Source: Rhizomucor pusillus (taxonomy: Eukaryota > Mucoromycota > Mucoromycetes > Mucorales > Lichtheimiaceae). From it: a stretch of 64,000 nucleotides of DNA. Position numbers and translations under genes: made by a program. Shown here piece by piece: positions 1 to 9,847 of this stretch (its first letter is position 1; each line of letters opens with the position of its first letter). The stretch covers positions 1-64,000 of the forward strand of contig FWWN02000678.1 in the NCBI GenBank assembly GCA_900175165.2. The letters run 5' to 3'. A model generated the notes under the pieces. It saw nothing but the letters and a program-made list of their open reading frames with translations. It searched no databases and was not told the origin of the DNA.

Positions 1-1548
1 GATCCTGTCTCATGGATTTGAACTGATCACAAATGTAAGTATAATTTCGTTCCTCAGTCCATTTTTTCTTCAACAGTTCTAGGGTCTTTTTGAGAATGTG
101 GAGTGGTCTGACATTCGCCGGATCAGGTTCCTGCAAGAACCATTTAGTAAAAATATAGGTACTTCATGGTCACTACTACACACCGAAGTTAATCGAAGGA
201 AATTCTTCTCCAAAGTAGTCGAAGTTCCAACAATGGCCTGACCCTTTGACTAGATGACAGATATCAGTATACAGTGCCTTCTTTCTCTGCTCTCTAATTT
301 CCATTACGTCGTTTTGAGTCTTTGGTGGCGGCTTGACGGGTGTGCTAGGCCGGTCACTTGCTAAATTCTGGAAACGTTTCAATCTATTTTGTCGTCTTTC
401 TTCTTCATCAGGCGAAAATATTGATCCATCTGCGGTCTGAAGAGATGTAGCTTTCCTAAAAGTAAAGTCAGTAACATGGGATTTTGTCTATCAGAAATTA
501 AACGTACCTCTTTTTTGTTTTCTTTTGTCTTTTCAGACCGGTCGCTCTGAAGCAATGTTCATGAGGTTAGTCCATGAACGCTTCAAATGTAAACTTTACC
601 ACATACTTTGGATATTCCATCTCCTCCCAGTTAGTTGAATGTAACAAACCGGCTTTAGACTTTTCATGGATCAATTGGCGAACTTCGGTCTCGACTTCTT
701 TTAATCGCTCTCTTGGAGTTTTCTCAAAAACCTCCAAAACGTACTCCCTACAAGGAAAGTATGTAGGTAACTAGACTCCAAGTGCCGCAAAGTATTCTAC
801 TTACTGGAGAGCTGGTGGTAACTCAGAGGTTGGAGGCATACCTCCCGGTCGATTAGCTGTTGTGGGAGATACTTCAGCGGCAGCAGCTGGATTGGCTTCC
901 TTTTTCGCACCCATCATTATCTTCTTCTTCTGCTTAGCCGGTGCTATCCAACGGATATCAGACTATACACTTCAATTTCATCTAGTACGCAGCAGCGACG
1001 CCCACCTTTCTTGTTCACATCCACTTTTATGTAGCTCGGCGTACTGCTGGAGGGTATTTGAACATCAGACATAGAAGTTTCCTTTTTTACCTGTTCCTGG
1101 CTCGCAGGCTGCGCAGAGGCCGGTACATTCTGGGAGTTCTGCGAAGGATATGCTTGAGCTGAAGGCGACGGACTTTAGATCGAGCCAGTTAGACGATATT
1201 CTGTCAATTGGGAAAGCTATCCACTCACATAGCCTCGGTCTGCTGATTGTAATAATAGTTATTGTAAGCATACGTGCTCTGTGGTTGCTGGGTGCCTGGC
1301 ATATGCTGATTGTATTGACTGTAATAAGGATTCTGAGTGTCGTAACCGTATGGATAACTGTATTGGTTTGTAGAAGCCGCCGCGGCGTCTCCAGGATACT
1401 GTGCATAAGCTTGCTGATAATATCCGGAATAATAAGGATCTTGGTTGTTCGATTGCGGTAACTGCTCATAGTAGCCGTAAGGTGCGTTGCTACCAGGCGG
1501 CTGTTGGTCAGATCCTTGTCGCCAAGGCGCAGACCTTTGGAATTGCAA
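1..1548 (-). CDS. THP3: LENG8/Thp3-like SAC3-GANP domain protein (partial, runs off left edge)
   Basis: Model complement(join(<1..130,184..249,308..455,508..546,607..747,805..943,1006..1172,1229..1548)); every junction keeps phase and 383 residues are visible. The N-terminus is rich in Gln, Tyr, Asn and Pro (residues 1-107), followed by a basic stretch (KQKKK). Exons 7-8 then read IVGTSTTLEKNFLRLTSEPD and NVRPLHILKKTLELL, ending in a Y-ICDQFKSMRQD segment. This is the signature at the start of the SAC3/GANP-PCI domain in human LENG8 and yeast Thp3. Thp3 works with Csn12 in nuclear mRNA metabolism linked to transcription elongation and splicing. The rest of the SAC3/PCI domain lies outside the window. 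The 307-250 intron is inferred because reading through it destroys the conserved GTS motif. Confidence 0.85.
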
Positions 1549-2375
1549 CGTCAGTTTGTCAAGTATGCAGCTTGACGATCAGTGATCTCTTACTCACCAC
1601 GGGGCACTTTGTGTTAGCTTTTCTTCCTGTTGCGACACTTTGAAAAAACAAGTAGATCGAGTAAAGTATGAAAGGGCTGAAAATTGAAGCGGGGTGTCGC
1701 AACATGGAGCATGCAGCGGAGTGCTCATTTGGCAGTGACTGAGGAGCAACTCGAGAGGCACAACTATACTTTCTTGCCCGTTATTTTGATGTAGGTCGAT
1801 AATCCAAGCAACACACATGCTAACCTTTAAAAACAAAGAAAATTATTCTGTAAATATGAATGTCTCTCGTAAAACGTGATGGAAAAAGAGATAATCCACC
1901 ACAAAATCCACCTTCTCAAATAGGTTGATGAGAACATTGACTGGCTAGTGGTCATCATTGACTTGCAAACAACGCTGTCAAGAGGTTAATAATCCAGGAA
2001 ACTGAAGTCAGCATCCAGAAACGCATCACCAATGGATGAAACGGCTATTCTAGCTTCCATCCTCAACCTTTACGAAACTTGATATCGTCAAACACCGCAT
2101 TTCAAGGCTTCAGTCCTTAGCTTCCTCAGGTATTCGAGTGATCAAGGTCGTCCTTAGAAATCTAACAGCAAGCGAGCTTATGACACTTACACTGTGTGGA
2201 ATTCCTTGAAAATAGGCCCAAGCGACGATGCAGACGAACAATTACTCATTCAATATTAATTGTTTTTTGTATTCTACGTAGGCTGGCTATGGGACGAGCG
2301 CTGCCCGTATTAGATCTTAATCTTTAGATATGACTATATGCAGAATACAAACACATGATAAAAGCACAGAGTGTT
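1549..2375. other. Intergenic region, no gene seen
   Basis: Only short open frames with no recognisable motif. It holds the 5' flank of the LENG8-like gene and the 3' flank of the damaged locus at 2376. No tRNA-like or repeat structure was seen. Confidence 0.5.
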
Positions 2376-3045
2376 TCATGTGGATGATATAGCTGACGCT
2401 CTCCTTTTCCTTGATCGAGAGGATGAGGATTGAGTGCAAGATAAGTCTGATGAACAGGTAATAGCCGGCGGAATAACATATGTATCTTCTTCCAGATGAA
2501 TATTGCGAAATAGTGCTTCGATCTTCTGCATGTGTTTTATGAAACCAGGCATGAATGCTGATTTTAATCTACGCTCACAGCGAGTCGCATATTTGGCTTG
2601 TTGTTTGAAAACGTAGATGCCGCGTCCCAGTTGACTTGAGGAATTGATGCGGCAAAACACTTCGTCACTGCCACCCGGTACCAACTTCGCTGTGGATTTT
2701 AGCATACGTTTCATGTTTTTGCTTAGTTTGATCCGGTCGTCAACAAATTGTATGTGCTCATCAGTGTTTGGTTGACCGTTTATTTCAATCAACGAAATGA
2801 TGCGATCAATCGCATCTATTGTCAATATCGCGTAAGGCGATAGGCACCATAAAGCCGATGGGTGCAGTTTCGCTCTCGGGCAGCTGCTCGATAGTCTCCA
2901 TTGCTAATGATCTTGCAGCATACATTATATGTATAATGGGCTGTAGCTGCTTCTGCATAAATTCTGGAGACGTAGGGAAAGCGAAACGGGGAGTGATGAT
3001 AGACGGCATACATAGCCGGAGGGCACGTTCATTGCCAGCAGGGAC
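2376..3045 (-). pseudogene. Unrecognised protein fragment with a probable frameshift
   Basis: Two minus-strand frames join into one plausible protein. The upstream part (about 3045-2806) contains FANVPAGNERALR and ends PIALRDIDN before a stop. The downstream part (2825-2376) starts with a non-ATG codon at TIDAIDRIISLIE and runs 149 residues to a basic, Ser-rich tail. Around 2820 the frames overlap with no splice signal, so a one-base insertion or deletion (real or a sequencing error) is the simplest explanation. An acceptor (TACAG) precedes the upstream part. Further upstream to about 3580, minus-strand frames carry stops in all likely continuations. I do not recognise the family. A decayed gene is my preferred reading; an error-bearing live gene is possible. 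Confidence 0.4.
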
Positions 3046-3679
3046 ATTCGCAAACCTGTATAACGCAAAAAATCACTCATTAACTATCACACCGTCCATA
3101 GGATACTTTGCAAGATTCTCACCTGGAATGCAGAAACCGGTGGTGACCAGGTTGCTTCTGCGGGTTCCGGCTAGCAGTGCTCAATTTCCTTCAGCTTTTT
3201 CGTCCCACTTAGGCCATCAGAGTGCACGCCAGCTTCTGCGCCTCTCCGTTTTCTTGCGAGAGCTGTCATTCCAGTGGGCAAAGCCTTTTGTGACTCCGTT
3301 CCATTTAGCTTGCACACTAGGTGGAATGTGTAGACATGTTGGCAAAATCTTCGACCCTACGACGAATGTATCAATGCATAAAGGTGACCGAGGTGCGTGT
3401 AGAATATCTGAAGAGTTGGCAGAAGAAGGGATTCACAATTGCTCTTGGGCTCGTGACTGTCTCGATCTGTCTGGGTTCCAAAACCTGCTTTTGTGCACAG
3501 AGGCGACCGCGCGTCGTGAGACAAGATCACTGGTGTCTCCAAGCACGATTCGTCATTCGCTGCTCCTCCTAGTATAGGTTCCTTTTTCTAAAGGTAGACT
3601 GCCTCAAGATTGCATTGCTATTAGACTAGTAGTTGCTAAAATCGTACACATTGCAGTGTCTTCCTCTTTGCTGAGTAAC
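3046..3679. other. Upstream part of the damaged locus and G3BP promoter
   Basis: The minus strand shows short coding-looking pieces interrupted by stops (for example NGVTKGFAHWNDSSRKKTERR near 3300-3240), which may be further decayed exons of the locus at 2376-3045. The last roughly 100 bases are the 5' flank of the plus-strand gene starting at 3680. Confidence 0.3.
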
Positions 3680-5170
3680 ATGACCGCCTCTGTCAGCCAA
3701 CCCGCCCAAGTAAACGCTGCCACCGCCCACGCGCCCACTGAGAACGGCAACGGCAAATCTTCTGGAAACCTCGCATCGCAAGATGTCGGACTCATCTTTG
3801 TTCGCGAATACTACACTTTTCTCAACAAGAGCCCCAATAGACTCCATGCTTTCTACAGTAACGACTCCCTAATGGTCAGGGGTGATGAAGGCGAAACAGC
3901 AGAAACTATTCGTGGACAAGAGGTAAGGATCGAGTTATTGCGAGTGTTGCAAATCTAGGTGACTCATTACATATTCTTTCAATGTACACAGGAGATCAGG
4001 AAGAAGATCGAAGAGCTGGGTTTTGACGACTGCAAGGTTTTAGTGACTCAGGTCGATAGCCAGGTCTCGGCTGGCAATGGCATTCTCGTTCAGGTCCTGG
4101 GCGAGATGTGCAACCGGGACGCTCCTCTTCAAAAGTTTAGTCAGACATTCTTCCTTGCACCGCAGCCCAACGGTTACTATGTCCTGAATGACATTTTCCG
4201 CTTTCTGAAAGAGGAAGTGGACATTGATTATTACACTTGTGAGGAGCAGGAGCAGAAACCGGCAAAGAAGGCTGCTACGAACGAAGCCGCATCGACCACG
4301 AACGAAGCATCGTCCGAGCTTGCTGAGCTTGACAGCACCGCAGCCACTACCGCCTCGACACCCGTTGTTGAGCCTGTTGCACCTGCTGAGACTAACGCTG
4401 CTGCGGCTGCCGCTACAGAGAGTGCAAAGGAGGTAGAAAAGAAGGAGACACCAGCTGCGACCAAAGATGCTGAAGCGAAGCCGAAATCGACGGAAGCAGC
4501 GAAACCGAAGGCTGCTAAGCCGGAGGCGGCCAAGACTTGGGCTAATTTGGCAGCAGGAAATGATACCAACAAGTGGAAATCCACCGCAACCACCGACAAT
4601 AAGGCACAACCTTCCGCTGATGCTGCTGCTGCTGCGAAGAATACTGCTCAAAAGACACCTCAAAGCCAGCAGACTGCACCTTCCCATGCCCTGACCAAGG
4701 ACAAGGAGAAGGAGCAAGCTCCCCGTAAAGGTATGCAGAGAAAGACAGAGAGAGAAATATGCAAGACAGCAGACTCAATTAATGCTTTTGATGTTAACGC
4801 CGCAGAGGAAGCCACTGAAGTTTTCCTAAAGAATGTCAAGGGCTTGACCGTGGAACAGATCAAGGAGGTTTTCACGGCTGAGATTGGCGAAGTCAAGTCT
4901 GTAACTCTCAGTTCTTTCAAGCCGACTGGATTCCTTGAGTTTGCTTCTCCTGAACATTGCCAGAAAGCATTGGCCCAGCACAAAGTCAAAGTTGGTGAAA
5001 CCATTGTGCTCGTAGAAGAGCGTCGCCCAAAGTTTAACCGTCAGCAACCAAACGGTGCGGGTGGAGCTTTTGAACGCAGATACCAAGGTGGACACCATCG
5101 CCGCGGTGGGGGAGCACCCAGAGGTGGCGGAAGCAGATCTCGCGGAGGAGCCGCTCAAAAGTCAGGATAA
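3680..5170 (+). CDS. G3BP-like protein: NTF2 domain, low-complexity linker, RRM, RGG tail
   Basis: CDS join(3680..3922,3992..4730,4806..5170), 448 residues; 473 if the 75-base second intron is retained. The start is the first ATG of the frame at 3680 (MTASVSQPAQ). Residues about 35-155 form an NTF2-like domain (VGLIFVREYYTFLNKSPNRL, IRGQE, NGYYVLNDIFRF). A long Ala/Glu/Thr/Lys-rich linker follows, then one RRM (ATEVFLKNVKGLTVEQI; TGFLEFASPE), and the tail is RGG-rich. This is the order found in G3BP/Rasputin and fission-yeast Nxt3, cytoplasmic RNA-binding proteins that partner a ubiquitin protease (Bre5-Ubp3 in yeast) and join stress granules. The second intron has good signals (GTATGC...CGCAG) but is stop-free and in frame, so both forms could exist. 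Confidence 0.9.
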
Positions 5171-5621
5171 ATCCATTAACCCAACGCATTCTCATCTCGA
5201 AAAGTCCGTTTTCATTTACGATAACTTGTAAAAACAACATCCTCGCCGCAATATCAAGGCATCATTTGTACACGTTCTATATGATAGGCCTTCTCCTCTG
5301 CACTATTTTTTCTTTTTCTCTTCCTCACATTGCCGAAAATATACTTTTCTACCTTCAAGAGCTTGACTTTACCGCAATCTAAGTTCTAGATTGTAATATA
5401 TCAGCAAGAACAACAGGTTTTTTTGTTACTTGTTTTTATTGGCTAAGATTCAACGATGCGGAAGTCCTAGTAGCAGCAAGTTTATGTCGGGTACATGGCT
5501 ACATTGCTACCACAGATAAAGGTACATAGCTATATGCTATATCCTTTCGGAGATAACTGGGCAATATTTTGAGATTAATTGGATTTATAGTATCAAAGGA
5601 GTCTTTCACCAGAATTACTTC
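5171..5621. other. Intergenic region between convergent genes
   Basis: This AT-rich stretch between the G3BP-like gene and the homeobox gene holds their 3' untranslated regions. Nothing else seen. Confidence 0.5.
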
Positions 5622-6272
5622 CTATTCTGTAAGCGCCAGGGCATGGGAAGCAAGAGGAGAATTTTCAGGCAGTGTTCCTGGAACCGCGCAGCCACAAAGA
5701 GCTTGCAAAGAGCAATAGGTATCTGGAATGACGCCATGGCATAAGAGAAAATGGTAGCAGGAGTAACAATACCAATTATAATTCGTCGGTTGTGGCGCTG
5801 GTACTGACAACATAGGTAGAGAAGATTGTCTACGAATTGGATGGCAACAACTTGCAGAGGCTGTGTAAGGACCAAGTCCAGAGAGCATGCTTGGGGGGTC
5901 TGGTAGCAGTTTAGAATTATTGGCATCAACTTGTAGACCACCATAGTTGTTAGTTGGAGAAATGTAATATACTGCTTGCTGGTACTGCTGCTGCTGCTGC
6001 TGTACCTGGTGCGATCTTTTTTGTATGCGTCTTTGCTTAGCACGCCTGTTCTGAAACCAGGTATTGACCGTTCGGCGTGGACTGTGCAGCTTCTTTGCAA
6101 GATCATCGATTGTTGCTTGCACTGGGTTTGGGTTTTCGCCAAAGAACTCTTCTAGAATTCGAGTAGCTGCTTTCGAGAACCTCCATCTTGGTTTGACTTT
6201 TGGAGACCAGTCGTCATCATCATCGGCAGTACCAGTTGTAATCTTGTATGCTGCCGCAACCGTTGTACTCAT
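5622..6272 (-). CDS. Homeodomain transcription factor
   Basis: Single-exon frame of 216 residues. An acidic DDDDD run precedes a homeodomain at about residues 27-86. It contains ATRILEEFFGENPNP in helix 1 and the diagnostic recognition helix RRTVNTWFQNRRAKQRR, with the W-F-x-N-x-R residues that contact DNA. A Gln-rich stretch encoded by a CTG/TGC repeat follows (about 5985-6003), then a Tyr/Asn-rich region. It is expected to be a nuclear DNA-binding regulator; targets cannot be told. The Cys-rich C-terminus (NWYCYSCYHFLLCHG) looks odd. A possible intron there (GTATTG...TTCCAG) would truncate the protein after PTNYN, so the last 45 residues are uncertain. Confidence 0.85.
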   Translation of the reverse strand: MSTTVAAAYKITTGTADDDDDWSPKVKPRWRFSKAATRILEEFFGENPNPVQATIDDLAKKLHSPRRTVNTWFQNRRAKQRRIQKRSHQVQQQQQQYQQAVYYISPTNNYGGLQVDANNSKLLPDPPSMLSGLGPYTASASCCHPIRRQSSLPMLSVPAPQPTNYNWYCYSCYHFLLCHGVIPDTYCSLQALCGCAVPGTLPENSPLASHALALTE

Positions 6273-6779
6273 TGATGGTAGAACGGTTTAACTAAATCGA
6301 TGATATGATGTTCAGAGATGGAGTGCAACAAGTATCTACTTAAATCATGACAGGTTTGCATTTATCACTGGGGTAAAGCACTGACACTGATCGATGTTAC
6401 ATCAAGACATGCATGCTAGAATTATTCATTACTATATACGGTATTATAAGGTCTTTTTGAAAGCATCTTTTCTAGAAGCATCCGTATGCAATTGTCTCCT
6501 ACTTATTATGTATTTGATCTTTGATTTTCGAGCACTGAATTCCTCATCTAAGAAAAATGGCGGAAGCTGTTTCGTTACATACAAAAAGACCTTATACACG
6601 TTCTAGCGATCGGATATGTGCAAGGGAAACTGCTGGTGAAGACAACATATATGTAAGATCAGCAACAACGGGCGTTCATGCAGTTTATACTTGTCATGAT
6701 GCTTTACGCTGATTTCGCGGTCTGTGCGGCAACTGCTTATTACTGACTGTAAGGTATGTACACGATTGTTTTCTGTATG
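6273..6779. other. Intergenic region
   Basis: 5' flank of the homeobox gene and 3' flank of the RING-variant gene. Only short frames without motifs. Confidence 0.5.
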
Positions 6780-7718
6780 TTATGCTTTTATTGTAGCTGT
6801 AGTACGTACACGCTTCGCAGCGAGTATCCGGCAGCAAGGATGATGGAACAAGCAAGCCCATATCCAGGAGTAAAATAACAGATACGTGCCTAGCAGCAAT
6901 CCCACGATTGTCAATGAAATATACAGGGGCACTTTGCGCATACATTTGGGTTTCGATATGATGCGTGTTAACGGTCTCAGGTCAAGGTAAAGGATTTCTT
7001 CAATCATTTCAAATGTGCGTTCGAGGCCGACAATGCTGCAGACACCCAAGCTGTAGACAAGACCTAGCAAGGCCTCACCGGCCGACCCGGTAGCAAAATG
7101 CACGAGCTGCAACCAATCAAGGATTTGCTGCATTTCCTGATCATGCCAATTTTCGTCGCCGTCTAGCTTTGTGCCAGCTTCGCTACCTAGGCCGAGTCTG
7201 TCCAGCGCAGAACCGAGTTGTGCAAGGCCAAATATTAATCCTACGACAGATGCAAGGCTTAAGAACTGTACCAAAAAGCATAGGAGCCGTGACAGGAGCA
7301 CCCTCCATCGTCGGTGATAACTTTGATGGCATGTGCTGCATAAAATCACGCTGGAGCCGTCTTTAACGAGACAAGATAGATGAGCGTATCGAGGACAGTT
7401 ACAGAGCTGTATAAAATAAAAATGTCGTCTTTGTATCAAGTATGGGATAACTGGCAAAATTGAATGCAGTGTACATGGCTGTGATCGTTGCTTGCAGTTG
7501 CCGGCATCGCATAATAGACATAAACTTTCGTGCTCCTCGTTTTTGGCATTGCGGAAATTTGAACTAGTGGAGGGTGCTGCTGTTGGTAGTGATGGTGCGC
7601 AAGTTACAGCAGCAGCAGCAACAGCAGCTGCAGGGCGCGGAGGCTGCGGGGATGGGGCGTACGGCGGTGGAGTTGCGAGTAGCTCTTGCGAAAGAGAAAG
7701 AGATGAAAGAAAACGCAT
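6780..7718 (-). CDS. Membrane RING-variant (RINGv/MARCH-like) zinc-finger protein
   Basis: Single-exon frame, 312 residues. A Pro/Ala-rich N-terminus (about residues 1-60) precedes a Cys/His cluster: CLLC, then C-N-C, H-x2-C (YAHLSCL) and C-x2-C-x3-Y (CSTCHQSYH). This order and the trailing Tyr are typical of RINGv domains of membrane-bound E3 ubiquitin ligases. Three hydrophobic segments follow: LCFLVQFLSLASVVGLIFGL, LLGLVYSLGVCSIVGL and YISLTIVGLLLGTYLLFYSW. The likely role is ubiquitination at a membrane. The spacing between the first Cys pair and C-N-C is longer than usual. A tempting intron at 7474-7407 would fix this but breaks the frame, so I kept the continuous reading. The substrate is unknown. 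Confidence 0.7.
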   Translation of the reverse strand: MRFLSSLSLSQELLATPPPYAPSPQPPRPAAAVAAAAVTCAPSLPTAAPSTSSNFRNAKNEEHESLCLLCDAGNCKQRSQPCTLHSILPVIPYLIQRRHFYFIQLCNCPRYAHLSCLVKDGSSVILCSTCHQSYHRRWRVLLSRLLCFLVQFLSLASVVGLIFGLAQLGSALDRLGLGSEAGTKLDGDENWHDQEMQQILDWLQLVHFATGSAGEALLGLVYSLGVCSIVGLERTFEMIEEILYLDLRPLTRIISKPKCMRKVPLYISLTIVGLLLGTYLLFYSWIWACLFHHPCCRILAAKRVRTTATIKA

Positions 7719-8164
7719 TTGGAAAATAGAAATTAGAGAAGAGGAGTTGCTGAGGGAGCAAGAGAGCCAATTTTAAGGTTAACGCTATCCACCAGCAATG
7801 CATGACGCAGCAACGTTGGACCGAAGGTCTTGCCGCCGCTGGGCCTGATCTGCAATGTTGTTGGTCATGCTTGACACCTCCTTTCTTTTCTTTTGCATTT
7901 TGGATCCCTGCTTTTTTGTTTTTATTTTTTTTATCTTCCTGCTATCACTCCCCTTCCTATATTTATTATCGTCGACAGGATGATATAAGCTCAACAGCTG
8001 CTGCTGCTTATTAACCGGTGATTGCTGAAGGTTCTTGCTGCCTGTGAAGTATATTTTGTTGTTGATGGATATCTGTTTTCTTCTTGACCAGCTGTACATT
8101 TACAGGTGTACTCAGTAAGCTCATATTAAATTTTTCCTTTTGAAAAGCTCCTATTGCTCTAGCT
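7719..8164. other. Intergenic region
   Basis: Pyrimidine-rich tracts and short frames only. It separates the RING-variant start from the 3' end of the LIM gene. Confidence 0.5.
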
Positions 8165-8414
8165 TTATCTTACCAGGCACATGGTGCACCAAGGGTTAAG
8201 GTTCCCGGTAGAATCCTGGCTGACTGTAGCTCCAGAGTCAAGAGACTTGGAGCATCCAGTGCATTTCAGGCACTTGATATGCCACCGCGTTGCCTTTGGT
8301 CCCGGCTTCTCTTCGTGTACGGACTGGATCGTCTGCTGGCAACCGGGGCACGTTTTGCGTACACCAAATTTAGGCAACGGTCGAGCACGCCGGCTCATGA
8401 GTGAGGATGGTTTC

Positions 8415-8449
<35 letters not shown>

Positions 8450-9654
8450 CGACGATGATACGGGTACGGATACTGAATGCAAAGAATTGGGAGAACCCGG
8501 TGCACTGCCGTTGTGGCTTCCATCACTCAACGATAAATCGCCGAATGACTTGTTAAGCGGCGCGCCAGCAGCAGCAGCAGCAGTCGCTGGAGAGAACAAT
8601 GCCATTGGAGGTTGAAGTTGCGGCACAATCTTTGTGTTTTCTTCTATTTGTTCTTCATCCAGGGTCTTCTTTGCGCATGGCTGGCAGTAAAACGTTGATT
8701 CGTGATCGGTGTAGATCGAGGAAGGCTGCAGAACCTTCTGGCAAGATGCACACCGGAAACACTAAATAGGAGCAGAGTACTTTTGTCAGGGCAGATACAC
8801 AGATAGTATACTTTGATTGGAATATACTTTACCCTCGGATGCAATGTATTACTGTGGAGTTTGATGTACGAATCTTTAATGAGTGTGGAGCACCGCGTGC
8901 ATGTTCTGTAAGGTATAGCGGAGGATGTACACTACACCCCATCGTTATTTGTATGAATTGAAAGGACCCGTTTGTAAAACCCTTACTTGAGGATGATAGA
9001 TATTGTTTAATTGATCGACTGAAAAGGATGTGTCTTGAAACGGTTCTTGACAATGCGTGCACTTGAGACATGCCCAGTGATATCGGACCTGGCTGTCCGG
9101 TAACTTGACCGTTTTGCCGCCTAGTTTCTGTTTACAGCCGGCGCACGCTTTATCACCAACCGTTGCGGCTACAGCGGCAGTCTTCACTGCATCGCCAGAG
9201 ACGGGGGCGGAGCTATTAGGCACGATGTAGCTGCTGCTGGTATCAATCTTTCTGGTTGTCGCGGGCGAGATTCGTTTTGTATCCAGGATACTGGGTCGCC
9301 ACACTCCTGACTGTCTATTTCGAGAAGGCGTTTTTGATTCCTCGGATCTTCTGGCAGAGGGGGATTTTAAGCTATCGAGGCCCATTACATTGCCGAGGTA
9401 CCTGATAGTTTCCCAGTTATTGCCAGTTATTGTAAGAAAAATAATTCTCGCTGTCCAATTGATTGCATATATACCTTGACTGCCAGCGGTCCACGAGTCC
9501 GCTACGTGGTGTTGATTGCGAAGCTTCGGAAAATTAAGAATGGCTGCCTAGGTTGAACGGCAAAAGAAGGATGATCCTCACCTGATATAGCTTTGCCGCA
9601 TTTTTGGCATTTCTCTGATCGGCAGAGCTCTCCACAACGCGTACAGAAAGGCAT
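8165..9654 (-). CDS. Three-LIM-domain protein
   Basis: CDS complement(join(8165..8761,8833..8931,8987..9401,9475..9523,9582..9654)), 410 residues; all phases agree. The first exon encodes MPFCTRCGELCRSEKCQKCG, a small Cys-rich N-terminal motif I associate with fungal LIM proteins, followed by SGLVDRWQSRYLG. LIM1 is CAGC...HWACLKCTHC...YHPQC, with its last ligand across the exon 3/4 junction. LIM2 is CTRC...HPRCFRCASC...YCQPC. LIM3 is CPGC...WHIKCLKCTGC...WCTMC. Between LIM2 and LIM3 lies a Ser/Pro/Ala linker with a poly-Ala run. LIM domains mediate protein contacts, in fungi often at the actin cytoskeleton and sites of polarity. The stop comes four residues after the last zinc ligand, beside a donor-like GTAAGA, so a further tiny exon cannot be excluded. 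Confidence 0.85.
8416..8448. repeat. CAG/GCA trinucleotide repeat coding poly-Ala in the LIM gene
   Basis: Near-perfect repeat of about 11 units on the plus strand, read as alanines on the minus strand. A shorter copy lies at 8568-8581 in the same exon. Confidence 0.9.
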
Positions 9655-9847
9655 GAAGAGGGAGAAAACGTACGAAAACAAGGAAAAGGAGAGGGAAAAA
9701 GGTTAAAAGTAATGATTAAAGCATATTACTGCAGCTTTACTGTAAAGTTTCATTATCAACCTGTTCAAAGTAAAATCTTGTTGCCTTTCTTGATGTTACT
9801 CACTGGTGTAGTTTCACGGTACATTGGATATTTACAAAAGATTTGAA

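Noticed and set aside
2819..3577. 252-codon plus-strand open frame
   Set aside because: It has a non-ATG first codon and no recognisable domain, and it lies opposite minus-strand fragments with better protein character. Kept only as part of a finding.
5615..6142. 175-codon minus-strand frame overlapping the homeobox gene
   Set aside because: It is in a different frame from the homeodomain and has no motif of its own.
7407..7474. Possible intron in the RING-variant gene
   Set aside because: Splice signals look good and would shorten the zinc-finger loop, but 68 bases is not a multiple of three and splicing leads to an immediate stop.
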